64,000 nucleotides of DNA from Buchnera aphidicola (Rhopalosiphum maidis) (GCF_003671935.1 NZ_CP032759.1:124001-188000); one strand, 5' to 3'; positions 45,630-58,178 are shown, counted from the first letter of the stretch. Notes: generated by a model not told the origin, from the sequence alone. A program made the numbers and translations.

Positions 45630-47579
45630 ATGCTTAGATTAATAAAATTAAAAATACAAAATTTTGGTCAATTTTTAAGTAATATGATTATGCCTAATAT
45701 AAGTATATTTATTACATGGGGAATTATGAATGCTTTATTTATCCCCTTAGGTTGGCAAAGTAATAAAATATTATCTCAATTGATATCACCTATAATATTT
45801 TATCTCTTACCTATTCTTATTGGATATACTGGAGGTCGTTTAATTGCTGGTGAAAGAGGAGGCTTAGTAGGAAGTATAACTGCTATAGGGATGGTAAGCA
45901 GTACAGATATGCCTATGTTTTTAGGCGGAATGGTTTCTGGTCCCTTAGGAGGATGGGTAATAAAAAGTTTTGATCAATTAATTAAAAACCGAATAAAGAG
46001 TGGTTTTGAAATGTTAGTTAATAATTTTTCAATTGCAATAATTGGAATATTTTTAACAATTATTTCATTTTTTTTAATTGGTCCTTTTATCGAAAGGACA
46101 TCTAATTCTTTGGGATGTCTAATAAAAATAATAATAGATTTTAATTTATTACCTCTTATTGCATTCATTATTGAGCCCGCTAAAGTATTTTTTTTAAATA
46201 ACGCAATTAACCATGGGATATTTTCTCCTTTAGGAATTCAAGAAATATCAGAGAATAAAAGTTCTTTATTTTTTTTAATAGAATCTAATCCTGGCCCAGG
46301 AATAGGTGTTTTAATGGCCTGTTTTTTTTTCGGAAAAGAAGCGTCTTATAAATCTTCAGGAGGGGCAGCAATTATTCAATTTTTAGGAGGAATTCATGAA
46401 GTTTATTTTCCTTATGTATTAATGAAACCAATATTAATGCTTTCTTTAATTTTAGGAAGTATGACAAGTATTTTTATGCTGGTTTTTTTAAAAGGAGGAT
46501 TAATTTCTGCCGTCTCACCAGGTTCTATTTTACTTATTTTAGCAATGACAAAAAAAGGTTTGTATTTTGCAAATATTATTTCTATATTCTCTTCTTTTTT
46601 AATTTCTTTTCTTAGTGCAGCTTTATTTTTTAAAATTAATTTAACTAAAAAGATAGAAAATAAACAAAAATATGTAAAGTCATTTAAAAATAATTTATAT
46701 CCTATAAAAACAAAAGATTTTAAAAAATATGATTTTATTAAAAAAATTAAAAATATTCAACAAATTAAGAAAATTATAATTGCTTGTGATGCTGGAATGG
46801 GATCTAGTGCAATGGGAGCAAGTATTCTTCGTAAAAAAATAGAGAGTAAAAATTTAACACATATTTCTGTATCCAACATTGCTATTAATTTATTACCTAA
46901 AAATGCAGATTTAGTTATTACACATGAAAAATTAACTTACCGAGCTAAAAAAAATGCTCCTAATTCTCAACATATATCATTAAAAAATTTTCTTGACAAC
47001 AATTTTTACACTATTTTAGTAAAACAATTAGATGAAAACAAAATTCTTTATAAAAAAAAGAACGAAGAAGATAAAAAAGATAGTATTTTTGAAAACAATA
47101 TTCATTCTAATGAGCAAATGAAACCAAAAAAATTTTTTCAAATAAGTGAAAAAAATATTTTCCTTAATCAATATGCCGAAAATAAAAAAGAAGCTATTAA
47201 AATTGTTGGTAAATATTTAGTAGAACAGGGATATGTTAAAAAAGATTATATTAATGCAATGCTGGATCGAGAAAAAATTGCTTCAACTTGGTTAGGCGAA
47301 TCTGTAGCTTTACCACATGGAACTATAAAGGCTAAAGATTCCATTTTAAAAACTGGAATAATTTTTTGTCAATTTCCAAAAGGTGTTCACTTCGGAGAAA
47401 GTATTGATGATATTGCCTATCTCGTTATCGGTATTGCTGCCAAAAACAATGAACATATCATGGTAGTAAGTAATATTACTAATGCATTAGATGATAAAGA
47501 TATTATTATTAAATTATCAAAAACAAAAAGTGTAAAAGAAGTATTGTCATATTTAAATTCAAATATTGAAAAAAACTAA
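45630..47579 (+). CDS. mtlA: PTS mannitol permease, fused IICBA
   Basis: MtlA imports mannitol and phosphorylates it to mannitol-1-phosphate. The 649 residues (E. coli 637) have a membrane IIC domain (about 1-340, with [16 protein letters not shown] and [15 protein letters not shown]), a IIB domain with the phosphorylated Cys386 in [16 protein letters not shown], and a IIA domain with the phospho-His563 in ALPHGTI. All three are intact, so it needs EI and HPr from elsewhere in the genome. mtlD overlaps its frame region directly after; the regulator mtlR is not seen. Confidence 0.97.
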   Translation: MLRLIKLKIQNFGQFLSNMIMPNISIFITWGIMNALFIPLGWQSNKILSQLISPIIFYLLPILIGYTGGRLIAGERGGLVGSITAIGMVSSTDMPMFLGGMVSGPLGGWVIKSFDQLIKNRIKSGFEMLVNNFSIAIIGIFLTIISFFLIGPFIERTSNSLGCLIKIIIDFNLLPLIAFIIEPAKVFFLNNAINHGIFSPLGIQEISENKSSLFFLIESNPGPGIGVLMACFFFGKEASYKSSGGAAIIQFLGGIHEVYFPYVLMKPILMLSLILGSMTSIFMLVFLKGGLISAVSPGSILLILAMTKKGLYFANIISIFSSFLISFLSAALFFKINLTKKIENKQKYVKSFKNNLYPIKTKDFKKYDFIKKIKNIQQIKKIIIACDAGMGSSAMGASILRKKIESKNLTHISVSNIAINLLPKNADLVITHEKLTYRAKKNAPNSQHISLKNFLDNNFYTILVKQLDENKILYKKKNEEDKKDSIFENNIHSNEQMKPKKFFQISEKNIFLNQYAENKKEAIKIVGKYLVEQGYVKKDYINAMLDREKIASTWLGESVALPHGTIKAKDSILKTGIIFCQFPKGVHFGESIDDIAYLVIGIAAKNNEHIMVVSNITNALDDKDIIIKLSKTKSVKEVLSYLNSNIEKN

Positions 47580-47598
47580 TTTTAATTGGAATAATTTT

Positions 47599-48759
47599 AT
47601 GCAAGCTTTACATTTTGGAGCAGGAAATATTGGACGAGGTTTTATTGCAAGAGTATTGTTAAAATCTGGTTTTCATTTAATATTTTCAGATGTGGATCAA
47701 GAAATAATAAATATTATTAATCATTATAAAAAATATAAAATTAAATTAGTAGGTAATAATTTTGAAAAAATTATAGATATAAATAACATTAGTGCTGTAA
47801 ATTCTCATGATCCAAATGTTTTAAAAATTATTTCTAATGTTGATTTAATTACAACAGCATCTGGAGTTAACGCTCTTCATAAAATAGCTTCTATTCTTAT
47901 AGAAGGAATTATTTTAAGAATGAATTTAAAATGTAAGAAACCATTAAATATAATTGCTTGTGAAAACAAAATTAAAGCCACTTCTTTTTTAAAAGAAATT
48001 ATTTTTAATCAAATTCCTGTTAAATATTATAATTATTTTAATGAATATATTGGTTTTGTAGATTGTAGTATTGATACTATCATACCAACTGTTTCTTCTA
48101 AAGAAGAAAATTTATTTTTAATTGCTGAAGATTTTAAAGAATGGATTGTGAATATAAATCAATTTAAAGGAACAGTTCCTAAAATTATTGATATGACATT
48201 AAGTAATAATTTAATGCCTTTTATAAATAGAAAAATATTAACTCTTAATACAGGCCATTCTATAGCTGCTTATTTAGGTTTTATAAAAAGTTATAAAACT
48301 ATATATGAATCAATGTTAGATTGTAGTATAACAAAAATTGTAAAAAATGCTATGAAAGAAAGTGGCTTAGTTTTAGTTAAACGTTATAATTTTGATAAAA
48401 AAGATCATTTATCTTATATTAATAAAATTTTTCTTCGTTTTAAAAACCCTTTTTTTTTAGATAAGATTGAACGAGTTGCACGAAATCCACTACAAAAATT
48501 AAATAAAAATGAACGTTTAATACAGCCTTTTTTAGGAGCGATAAAATATAGTTTGCCATATTCTAATTTAGTTAAAGGTATTGCAGCAGCGTTACATTAT
48601 CGAAATGTAAATGATATAGAGTCAATTAAACTATCTTCTTTAATTCAAATACATGGAATTGAAAAAACTTTAGTTAAAGTATGTAACTTAAATGAAAAAA
48701 GTAAGGAAATTAATTTAATTATTTCAGAATATTATTCTATATTAAAAAATTTTTTATAA
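47599..48759 (+). CDS. mtlD: Mannitol-1-phosphate 5-dehydrogenase
   Basis: MtlD oxidises mannitol-1-phosphate to fructose-6-phosphate. I chose the ATG giving MQALHFGAGNIGRGFIARVL, which matches the E. coli start and its NAD-binding glycine motif, with TTGGA upstream; an in-frame TTG 11 codons earlier lies inside mtlA and is unlikely. The 386 residues compare with 382. Conserved parts include VDCSIDTIIPT near residue 150 and LNTGHSIAAYLGF near residue 215. Confidence 0.95.
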   Translation: MQALHFGAGNIGRGFIARVLLKSGFHLIFSDVDQEIINIINHYKKYKIKLVGNNFEKIIDINNISAVNSHDPNVLKIISNVDLITTASGVNALHKIASILIEGIILRMNLKCKKPLNIIACENKIKATSFLKEIIFNQIPVKYYNYFNEYIGFVDCSIDTIIPTVSSKEENLFLIAEDFKEWIVNINQFKGTVPKIIDMTLSNNLMPFINRKILTLNTGHSIAAYLGFIKSYKTIYESMLDCSITKIVKNAMKESGLVLVKRYNFDKKDHLSYINKIFLRFKNPFFLDKIERVARNPLQKLNKNERLIQPFLGAIKYSLPYSNLVKGIAAALHYRNVNDIESIKLSSLIQIHGIEKTLVKVCNLNEKSKEINLIISEYYSILKNFL

Positions 48760-48806
48760 ATTTATATCAAAAATCATTTTTTTATAATTTTAGAGAATAA
48801 GGTCAA

Positions 48807-50558
48807 ATGTTATCACCTATTCGTATATTATCAACTAACTTATCTAGTCAAATTTCAGCTGGAGAAGTAATTGAAAGACCATCATCTGTAATTAAAGAAC
48901 TATTAGAAAATAGTATTGATGCTAAAGCAAAAAATATCAATATTAGTATTGAAAAAAGTGGTCTTCATTCTATAACAGTAAAAGACGATGGTTTTGGTAT
49001 TGAAAAAAACCAATTATTGCTTGCGATCTCACGTCACGCTACTAGTAAAATTAATACGCTTACAGATTTAGACAGTATTAATACATTTGGGTTTAGAGGA
49101 GAAGCTTTAGCTAGTATTCGAGCAGTTTCAAGATTAAAATTAATTTCATGCCCTAAAAATAGTAAAATAGCATGGAGTATATATTCAGAAGGATTTTCTG
49201 ATTATACTCTATTGAAGCCAATTGCTCATCCGTTTGGAACTAGCATAATAGTGGAAAATTTATTCTACAACATTCCTGTTCGCCTTAAATTTATAAAAAA
49301 CAAAAAATTGGAATTTCTAAAAATTTGCGAAATAATCAAAAGAATAGCTTTATCTCATTTTGATATCAATATTTCTTTTAAAAAAAATAAAAAACTGTTT
49401 TTAACCTATAAAGCAATAGAAAAAAATGATAATAAAATTCATCGATTAAAAACAGTATTTAATCACATTGACATAAATTATTTTTTAGAAATTAAAGAAA
49501 AAATCGACAATATCACACTATTTGGATGGTTGTTTTTTCCTCCATCTCCACCAAATTCATTTAAAAAAATACAATTTTTTTATGTTAACAATCGATTTAT
49601 TTATAGTGATCTTATAAATAATGCTATTTTTAATGCTTTTTATGAAATAGCAGGAAATAAAAAAAATATATCATTTGTTTTATATATTACTTTACCTTCT
49701 AATGAAATAGATATTAATATTCATCCTACTAAAAATGAAATTAAATTTCATAAATCTAATATTATTTACTTTTTTTTATATAAAACTATTTTATCTCATT
49801 TAAAAAAATCTAAAATTAAATATTTTTCGAATAATTCTTTTTCAAAAGTCCATTCTGATAAATATAAAAATAATAATTTTTGTTCCTTAAGCATTGATTC
49901 AATGTCTAAAATTTGTTTTAAAAACGAAAAAAAATTTTTATATAAAGATATAATAGCAAATTATTTTTTTAAAATTGATTCTAAAAGATTTTTAAAAAAA
50001 TATTTTTTTTCTTTTGGACGGTTATTAATGGTTTTTCAAAAATATTATGGATTAATGTATTACTTTGATACTTTTTCATTAATTTCTTTTCCTTTAGCAA
50101 AAAAAATAGTCGAACAGTACAAATTAAAAAAAGTTATTAAAAATCATATAATACCTGATTTTTTTTCATGTAACTTTTCGTTTTTAATTACTCTTGAACA
50201 GAGTAAAGTGTTATCTGATAATTTAAAATTATTACTAAAATTTGGATTTAATTTTATTTTAAAAGAAGAAACATTTTTTTTAAAAACTATTCCTAATTTT
50301 TTAAAATATCAAAATCTTGATATACTTTTATCTAGTTTTTTTTCATTTATTTTTTTAAAAAAAAAAATATGTATTAAAGATATAATTAAATGGTTTGATA
50401 GTAATATATTAGTAGAAAAAAACTCTTGGAGTTATTTAGATGGAATTTCAATTTTATTAGAAATAGAATATTTTTGTCCCTCTATACTTAAAAATCCTCC
50501 ATTTAAACTATTACAAAAAATAAATATTAATGAAGCACTATGTATATTAAAAATATAA
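48807..50558 (+). CDS. mutL: DNA mismatch repair protein MutL
   Basis: MutL couples mismatch recognition by MutS to downstream repair. The GHKL ATPase motifs are IERPSSVIKELLENSIDA near residue 24, DDGFGIEK near residue 60 and NTFGFRGEALASI near residue 93; NIHPTKNEIKF closes the N-terminal domain near residue 310. The linker is shortened, and the C-terminal dimerisation domain is present but diverged (583 versus 615 residues). It overlaps the miaA start by 19 bases, a common sign of translational coupling. The amiB gene that precedes mutL in E. coli lies elsewhere in this window. Confidence 0.95.
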   Translation: MLSPIRILSTNLSSQISAGEVIERPSSVIKELLENSIDAKAKNINISIEKSGLHSITVKDDGFGIEKNQLLLAISRHATSKINTLTDLDSINTFGFRGEALASIRAVSRLKLISCPKNSKIAWSIYSEGFSDYTLLKPIAHPFGTSIIVENLFYNIPVRLKFIKNKKLEFLKICEIIKRIALSHFDINISFKKNKKLFLTYKAIEKNDNKIHRLKTVFNHIDINYFLEIKEKIDNITLFGWLFFPPSPPNSFKKIQFFYVNNRFIYSDLINNAIFNAFYEIAGNKKNISFVLYITLPSNEIDINIHPTKNEIKFHKSNIIYFFLYKTILSHLKKSKIKYFSNNSFSKVHSDKYKNNNFCSLSIDSMSKICFKNEKKFLYKDIIANYFFKIDSKRFLKKYFFSFGRLLMVFQKYYGLMYYFDTFSLISFPLAKKIVEQYKLKKVIKNHIIPDFFSCNFSFLITLEQSKVLSDNLKLLLKFGFNFILKEETFFLKTIPNFLKYQNLDILLSSFFSFIFLKKKICIKDIIKWFDSNILVEKNSWSYLDGISILLEIEYFCPSILKNPPFKLLQKININEALCILKI

Positions 50559-51515
50559 ATTCTAATAAAGAACAAAAACCTATTGTTTTTTTTTTAATGG
50601 GACCTACTGGATGTGGGAAAAGTAAATTATCTATTTATCTCAGAAAATATTTGCCGATAGAGATAATTAGCGTAGATTCAGCATTAATTTATCGAGATAT
50701 GAATATTGGAACAGACAAACCACATTCTGTGGACTTAAAAAATCATCCTCATCGCTTATTAAACATTAAAGATCCAAGTGAAGTTTATTCAGCTGCAGAA
50801 TTTAGAAGAGATGCTTTAAAAGAAATTTCTAATATTTTAAAAATAGGTAAAATACCCTTTCTTGTAGGAGGTACAATGTTTTATTATCAAACATTGTTAT
50901 ATGGAATGTCTAATTTACCAGCATCTAATATTGAAATTCGTGAATATTTATTAAATAAAAAAAAAAAACAGAAATTTTTTATATGAAAAATTAATCTTAA
51001 TAGATCCTATATCTGCTAATCGTATTCATAAAAATGATTCTCAAAGATTACTAAGAGCACTAGAAGTGTTTTATATATCTGGAAAAACTTTAACATCTTT
51101 GAAAGAAAAAAAAAATTCTTATTCACTACCATATAATGTTATTCAATTTTCTATTATTCCAAAAAATCAACAATGGTTATACAAAAAAATTGAATTACGT
51201 GTACGAAAAATATTGAAATTAGGTTTTCAAAAAGAAGTAGAAAACTTGTTTTTTAGACAAGATATACATAAAAATTTACCATCTATCCGATGTATAGGAT
51301 ATCGTCAAATGTGGGACTATCTCGAATATCGAATTAGTTATGAAGAAATGTTTAATAAAATCATTTTTTCAACAAGAAAATTGGCTAAGCATCAAATAAC
51401 ATGGTTAAAAAAATGGAAAAACGTGTATTATTTATATGCTAATAATCCACATTATCTTTTTTTGCAAATTTTAGAAATTCTTCAGAAAAATATGAATTTA
51501 ACATTTCATTGTTGA
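50540..51515 (+). pseudogene. miaA: tRNA dimethylallyltransferase MiaA, split by one frameshift
   Basis: MiaA prenylates A37 of tRNAs that read UNN codons. The first frame contains the P loop MGPTGCGKSKLS, DSALIYRDMNIGTDKPH and VGGTMFYYQTLLYG. Between an A12 run (50957-50968) and a T6 run (50975-50980) the frame is lost and a stop follows. Another frame then reads YEKLILIDPISANRIH and continues through DSQRLLRALEVFYISGKTL, PSIRCIGYRQMWDYL and LAKHQITWLKKW, all strong family matches. Removing one base or adding two restores about 324 residues (E. coli 316). hfq and hflX, which follow in E. coli, are absent. Confidence 0.88.
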
Positions 51516-51738
51516 ATTGTTAATGCAAAATATATATTTAAAAAATATTAAAGAAAAATTGCATTGGTATTTTTTAAAAAAAATTTTTCTTTATTTTTTA
51601 ATTAATTTTATTCAATTATCTTTTAAAAAATTTATAAAAAAAATACAGTTTTCATACTATAGAATATAGGATATATTATTTCTATTTATCGTTTTTTAAA
51701 AATTAATAAGTATCAAAACTAATAAAATGAGGCATAAA

Positions 51739-52974
51739 ATGGCCTGGAATAAACTTAATGATGGTAAGCCAGAGCTTGATCCCTGGGGGAAAAAGAATAG
51801 TCAAGAAAAAAATGATTCAAAAAATAAAAATGATCGAAAAAATCATGAAAATAAAACTTTTTTAGATTTTAAGAAATTTTTATATAATATTAATAATATT
51901 GTGAATAGAACAACAAATTCTTCAAATTCATCAAAAAACAAAATCAATCCTTTTTTAATAATAAGTTTTGTTTCTTTTTTTATTTGGTGTTTTAGTGGTT
52001 TTTATACCATCAAAGAAGCTGAACGTGGAGTGGTAACTACTTTTGGAAAATTCAGTTATTTAGTCGAACCAGGATTAAATTGGAGACCAGTTTTTATTAA
52101 CGAAGTAAAAGCTGTGAATGTTGAAACTGTACGTGAATTAGCAACGTCAGGTATTATGTTAACTTCAGACGAAAATGTAGTACGTGTAGAAATGAATGTA
52201 CAGTATAAAATTACTGATCCCGCTAACTATCTTTTTTCTGTTGCCTATCCAGATGATAGCTTGCGTCAAGCTACTGATAGTGCGTTGCGTGGAGTTATAG
52301 GCCATTCAACTATGGATCGGGTATTAACTGAAGGGCGAACTTTAGTTCGAAGCGATACTCAAAAAGAAATTGAAGAAACAATTAAACCTTACAAGTTAGG
52401 AATAACTATATTAGATGTAAACTTTCAGACAGCAAGACCTCCAGAAGAAGTAAAAGCTGCTTTTGATGATGCTATTGCAGCACGTGAAAATCGTGAACAA
52501 TACGTACGTGAAGCTGAAGCATATTCAAACGAAGTTCAACCAAAAGCAAATGGAAAAGCACAAAGAATTCTAGAAGAAGCTAAAGCTTATTCTTCTCGAA
52601 TTATATTAGAAGCTCAGGGAGAAATAGTTCGTTTTTTAAAAATCCTTCCCGAATACAAAAAGAATAAAGAAATGACTCTAAAACGTTTTTATATAGAATC
52701 AATGGAAAGATTATTAAGCAAGACTAAGAAAATTTTTATTGACAAAAAAAATCATTCAAAATTATTTTTATCTTTAAATAATTTTTTTAATCAAGATGAA
52801 TTTAACAAGAAAAATTTTTTTAATAATCCAATTAATTCAAGTCAAAACTATCCTTATTCTTCTCAAAGCAATAAAGAAGTTAATAATTTCCCTTCATTAT
52901 CTCCAAATAATTTTTTTAAACAGCGTCATGTAAACTCTATACATAGTAATGTTCAAAACATAGAAAGAGAATGA
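51739..52974 (+). CDS. hflK: HflK, membrane regulator of the FtsH protease
   Basis: HflK and HflC form a large membrane ring around FtsH and limit its activity. The start MAWNKLNDGKPELDPWG matches the E. coli start (MAWNQPG...DPWG) and uses GAGG upstream; an ATG four codons earlier contains that ribosome binding site and is rejected. There is one membrane segment near residues 76-93, then an SPFH/band-7 domain (EAERGVVTTFGKF to the REAEAYSNEVQPKANGKAQR coiled region). It has 411 residues (E. coli 419). The tail is Asn- and Ser-rich. Confidence 0.94.
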   Translation: MAWNKLNDGKPELDPWGKKNSQEKNDSKNKNDRKNHENKTFLDFKKFLYNINNIVNRTTNSSNSSKNKINPFLIISFVSFFIWCFSGFYTIKEAERGVVTTFGKFSYLVEPGLNWRPVFINEVKAVNVETVRELATSGIMLTSDENVVRVEMNVQYKITDPANYLFSVAYPDDSLRQATDSALRGVIGHSTMDRVLTEGRTLVRSDTQKEIEETIKPYKLGITILDVNFQTARPPEEVKAAFDDAIAARENREQYVREAEAYSNEVQPKANGKAQRILEEAKAYSSRIILEAQGEIVRFLKILPEYKKNKEMTLKRFYIESMERLLSKTKKIFIDKKNHSKLFLSLNNFFNQDEFNKKNFFNNPINSSQNYPYSSQSNKEVNNFPSLSPNNFFKQRHVNSIHSNVQNIERE

Positions 52975-52978
52975 AAAT

Positions 52979-53902
52979 ATGAATAAAATAGTTATTTGTA
53001 TATTAAGTTTTTTTCTTCTTATTTTCTCATCTTCTTTTTTTATTGTTAAAGAAGGAGAACGTGGAATCATACTTCAGTTTGGAAAAGTTTTAAGAAATAA
53101 TGAACAAAAAACTTTAGTTTATACACCTGGACTTCATTTTAAAATTCCTTTTTTAGAAAACGTTAAAATTTTAGATTCACGTATCCATACTATGGATAAT
53201 CAAGCAGATCGTTTTGTAACAAAAGAAAAAAAAGATCTTATTGTTGACTCTTATATTAAATGGCGTATTAGTGATTTCAGTCGTTATTACCTAGCTACCG
53301 GAGGAGGAGATGTTTTTCAAGCTGAAGTATTATTGAAAAGAAAATTTAGCGATCGATTACGTTCTGAAATAGGACGTCTTAACGTAAAAGAAATTGTAAC
53401 AGATTCAAGAGGAAGATTAACTACAGATGTTCTGTATGCTTTAAATAATGGAACAATAAATTTAGATAATACATCACTTATTAATGTAAATAGTATGAAA
53501 GCTCTTGGAATTGAAGTAGTAGATGTTCGTATTAAACAAATTAATTTACCCTTAGAAGTATCGGATGCTATATATAATAGAATGAGAGCAGAAAGAGAAG
53601 CAGTAGCTAGAAGTCAACGTTCTCAAGGACAAGAAAAAGCAGAAAAATTACGTGCAACAGCAGATTATAAAGTTTCTATGATATTAGCAGAAGCACGAAA
53701 AAAAGCTTTAATAATAAAAGGACAAGGAGAAGCCGAAGTAGCTAAATTATTTTCAGAAAATCTTGGTCAAGAAGCGTCTTTTTATTTTTTCGTACGCAGC
53801 TTGCATGCTTACGAAAATAGTTTTAAAAATAGTGATAATATAATGTTAATTAATTCAGATAACGAATTTTTTAAATATATGAATAAAATAATCAAAAATT
53901 AA
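52979..53902 (+). CDS. hflC: HflC, partner of HflK
   Basis: HflC alternates with HflK in the FtsH-associated ring. It has an N-terminal membrane segment (about residues 4-21), then the SPFH domain with VKEGERGIILQFGKV near residue 23 and a helical region RAEREAVARSQRSQGQEKAE near residue 210. The 307 residues are shorter than E. coli (334) at the C-terminal end. It starts four bases after hflK. Confidence 0.95.
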   Translation: MNKIVICILSFFLLIFSSSFFIVKEGERGIILQFGKVLRNNEQKTLVYTPGLHFKIPFLENVKILDSRIHTMDNQADRFVTKEKKDLIVDSYIKWRISDFSRYYLATGGGDVFQAEVLLKRKFSDRLRSEIGRLNVKEIVTDSRGRLTTDVLYALNNGTINLDNTSLINVNSMKALGIEVVDVRIKQINLPLEVSDAIYNRMRAEREAVARSQRSQGQEKAEKLRATADYKVSMILAEARKKALIIKGQGEAEVAKLFSENLGQEASFYFFVRSLHAYENSFKNSDNIMLINSDNEFFKYMNKIIKN

Positions 53903-53940
53903 AAATATATTTTAAGAAAATAAAAAAATAGGTATTTTAA

Positions 53941-55236
<1,296 letters not shown>

Positions 55237-55385
55237 GTGACAATTTTGATTATCATCATTTATATTTTATTCTAAAAAAACTCTAAGGTATTAAAATTTT
55301 TAAATGAAATTAATGATTATTAATTAATAATAAGTTAGTTTAATAAAAAAATATATTATAAAATAATGTAATTGGAGAAGTAAAT

Positions 55386-57587
55386 ATGGTAGTAGAATCC
55401 TACCAAAAAAAAGAGAATAAGAAAAATAGAAATTTTATCCCATGTCGAGAACAGATTTTATTTTTATTAAAAACAGCTAAAGATTTAATAAGTCAAAAAA
55501 AGTTAGAAAAAAAATTTAGTATTAGTACTCAAGAACAGCAAAAAGCATTACGTCGAAGATTAAGAGCAATGGAACGAGATGGCCAAATTATATATACTCG
55601 TAATCGCTGTTATATTACTCCAGAAAATTTAAAAACAGTTACAGGTAAAGTTATAGGTCATAGAGATGGTTATGGTTTTCTTAGAACAGAAACATTTAAA
55701 GATGATTTCTGGCTTTCAACAGAACAAATGAAATTTTGCATTCATGGTGATATTATTTTAGCTCATGTTATAAAATCTGACAGAAAAGGACGAAATTCAG
55801 CAAAAGTTTTAAAAATACTACAACCAAATGATGTTTTAATTGTAGGTCGATATTATATTGATAATAAAAAAAAATTTGTTATTCCGCATGATAGTCGATT
55901 TAATTTTAAAATATTTATTTCTGATTCCGTTGTTTCTAATGCATACATTTCTCTAGGAACAATTGTTGTAGTTAAATTAAAAGAAAATTCGATGAAAAAA
56001 AACAAGATACAGGGAACTATAGTAGAAATCCTTGGAAAAGAAATGGGAACAAATTTAGCTATAGACATAGCATTGCGTACGCATTGTATTCCTTATTTAT
56101 GGCCAAAAGAAGTTGAATATCAATTACATGAAATAAAAGATAAAATAAATCAAAAAGACTTTAAAAATCGTATAGATTTAAGACATATTCCATTTTTTAC
56201 AATTGATGAAGAAGATGCTCGTGATTTTGACGATGCTGTTTTTTGTAAAAAAAAAACTAATGGAGAAAAAGGATGGAAATTGTGGGTCGCAATTTCTGAT
56301 GTTAGTTACTATGTTAAGCCTGATACTGCTTTAGATAAAGTTGCCTCGAAAAGAGGAACATCTGTGTATTTTCCGTCTTTAGTTATACCTATGTTGCCAG
56401 AAAAAATATCTGTAGACGTGTGTTCTTTAAATCCGAACGTAGAACGTTTATCTTTAATATGTGAAATGAATTTATCAAATAAAGGAGAACTAATTGAATA
56501 TAAACATTATGAAGCGGTTATATGTTCTCATGGACGTTTTACATATAATGAAATATTTAAAATTTGGAATGGAGATATTGAACTTCGTTTTAAATATAAA
56601 AAGTTATTGAAATATATTCAAAATTTATCATCTTTACAAAAAATTTTAAAAAAATATAATATTTCTAAAAGAGGTATTTATTTTGAAAATATAGAAGCTA
56701 AGTTTACATTAGATTCTGATTTTCGAATTAAAAACATTTATCAAAACATTCGAAATGATGCACACAAATTTATTGAAGCATGTATGATTTTAGCAAATAT
56801 AGCTTCAGCTGAATTTGTTAAAAAGTACAAATATCCAGTTTTATTTCGCAACCATGACCGTCCTGCTAAAGACAGTATTATTAATTTTCGATCAGTCTTA
56901 AAAAAATTAGGATTATCTCTACTAGGAGGTGAAATACCAGAATCTACACATTATTCGGATTTATTAAAAAAAGTCTCAAATCGTCCTGATTATGAGATGA
57001 TTCAAACAATATTATTACGTTCTATGAAACAAGCTGTGTATTCTCCAGATAATCGTGGTCACTTTGGGTTGTCATTATCCAGCTATGTACATTTTACTTC
57101 CCCTATCAGGCGTTATCCTGATCTTTTAGTTCATAGAGTAATTAAATTTTTATTACTAAAAGAAAAAAAAATATCTTTTAAAGGGAAAGACTTATCTAAA
57201 TTTAAATTACATAATCTTAATGAAGTAAAAAAAATAGGTCTCCATTGTTCAATGACAGAAAGACGCGCAGATGAAGCTACTAGAGATGTTGTAGATTGGT
57301 TGAAATGTGATTTTATGCAAAAAAAAATTGGAGATGTACTTACAGGGGTGATTTCTAATGTTACTTCATTTGGTTTTTTTGTTCGTTTAAATCAATTTTT
57401 TATTGATGGATTAGTTCATATAGCAACTTTAATTGACGATTATTATTATTTTGATGCTATTGGGTTGAAACTTATTGGAAAATCAAGTAAAAATACTTAT
57501 TGTCTTGGCGATACATTAAAAGTAAAAGTTATTGCTGTTAATTTAAATGAACGCAAGATAGAATTGTCTTTATATATGTCTCGTTGA
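55386..57587 (+). CDS. rnr: Ribonuclease R
   Basis: RNase R is a processive 3'-5' exoribonuclease that digests structured RNA. The N-terminal helix-turn-helix and cold-shock domains are followed by the RNB domain with IDEEDARDFDDAVF near residue 273 (metal-binding Asp cluster) and HFTSPIRRYPDLLVHR near residue 570, then an S1 domain from GDVLTGVISNVTSFGFFVRL. It has 733 residues versus 813 in E. coli. The lysine-rich C-terminal tail, used for helicase activity and for SmpB-dependent regulation in E. coli, is missing. Confidence 0.97.
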   Translation: MVVESYQKKENKKNRNFIPCREQILFLLKTAKDLISQKKLEKKFSISTQEQQKALRRRLRAMERDGQIIYTRNRCYITPENLKTVTGKVIGHRDGYGFLRTETFKDDFWLSTEQMKFCIHGDIILAHVIKSDRKGRNSAKVLKILQPNDVLIVGRYYIDNKKKFVIPHDSRFNFKIFISDSVVSNAYISLGTIVVVKLKENSMKKNKIQGTIVEILGKEMGTNLAIDIALRTHCIPYLWPKEVEYQLHEIKDKINQKDFKNRIDLRHIPFFTIDEEDARDFDDAVFCKKKTNGEKGWKLWVAISDVSYYVKPDTALDKVASKRGTSVYFPSLVIPMLPEKISVDVCSLNPNVERLSLICEMNLSNKGELIEYKHYEAVICSHGRFTYNEIFKIWNGDIELRFKYKKLLKYIQNLSSLQKILKKYNISKRGIYFENIEAKFTLDSDFRIKNIYQNIRNDAHKFIEACMILANIASAEFVKKYKYPVLFRNHDRPAKDSIINFRSVLKKLGLSLLGGEIPESTHYSDLLKKVSNRPDYEMIQTILLRSMKQAVYSPDNRGHFGLSLSSYVHFTSPIRRYPDLLVHRVIKFLLLKEKKISFKGKDLSKFKLHNLNEVKKIGLHCSMTERRADEATRDVVDWLKCDFMQKKIGDVLTGVISNVTSFGFFVRLNQFFIDGLVHIATLIDDYYYFDAIGLKLIGKSSKNTYCLGDTLKVKVIAVNLNERKIELSLYMSR

Positions 57588-57673
57588 TTTTTAATCAAAA
57601 AGAATGATTTTTTAAAAAACGAAATTTTATTGATTTTTTTTTAAAATTAAAATACCATGTACATACAATTAGC

Positions 57674-57736
57674 TATAATTTTTTTTTATAAAAGTTCCTT
57701 GCTTCCTTGGAAAAATAGCTATAAATAATAAGGAAG
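57674..57736 (+). promoter_or_regulatory. Promoter element and leader hairpin before rpsF
   Basis: A perfect TATAAT (57674-57679) without a clear -35 box is followed by a hairpin, CTTCCTT (57702-57708) with AAGGAAG (57730-57736). The start codon of rpsF is 28 bases further. Many bacteria have a S6:S18-binding leader here; I cannot show that this is one. Confidence 0.4.
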
Positions 57737-57763
57737 ATGAAAAATCCAAAAGGAGCATTTAAA

Positions 57764-58105
57764 ATGCGTCATTATGAAATAATTTTTATGATCCATCCAG
57801 ACTACAGTGAAAAAGTTTCTGCAATAATCGAAAAATATAAAAAAATTATCCATGATAATTTTGGCACTATACATCGTTTAGAAGATTGGGGTAGACGACA
57901 ATTGTCCTATCCTATTAATAAATTACATAAAGCACATTATATTCTTTTAAATATAGAAGCTTCTCCTACAACTATTAGTCTGTTAGAGACAGATTTTCGT
58001 TTCAATAATTCAATTATTAGAAACATTATTATGTCTGTAAAAAAACCGATAAGTGAGCCATCACCAGTAATGAAGTTAAAAGAAGAAAAAAAAGATAAGA
58101 AGTAA
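57764..58105 (+). CDS. rpsF: 30S ribosomal protein S6
   Basis: S6 binds S18 on the platform of the small subunit. The start [13 protein letters not shown] matches E. coli and has AAGGAG eight bases upstream; a frame nine codons longer would cover that site. It has 113 residues (E. coli 131), lacking part of the acidic tail. [24 protein letters not shown] is the conserved centre; I quote only that it spans about residues 37-60. priB, between rpsF and rpsR in E. coli, is lost. Confidence 0.95.
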   Translation: MRHYEIIFMIHPDYSEKVSAIIEKYKKIIHDNFGTIHRLEDWGRRQLSYPINKLHKAHYILLNIEASPTTISLLETDFRFNNSIIRNIIMSVKKPISEPSPVMKLKEEKKDKK

Positions 58106-58178
58106 TTTATCATAAAGACATAAATTTTATTTTTTTTAAAAATAAAAATTTTCTTTAATTTTAGAGGATATCCAAGAA

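Noticed and set aside
51523-51672. 49-codon plus-strand ORF between miaA and hflK, rich in Lys, Phe and Ile
   Set aside because: No ribosome binding site and no resemblance to Hfq or HflX, which occupied this place in E. coli. Its composition is what random AT-rich sequence gives.
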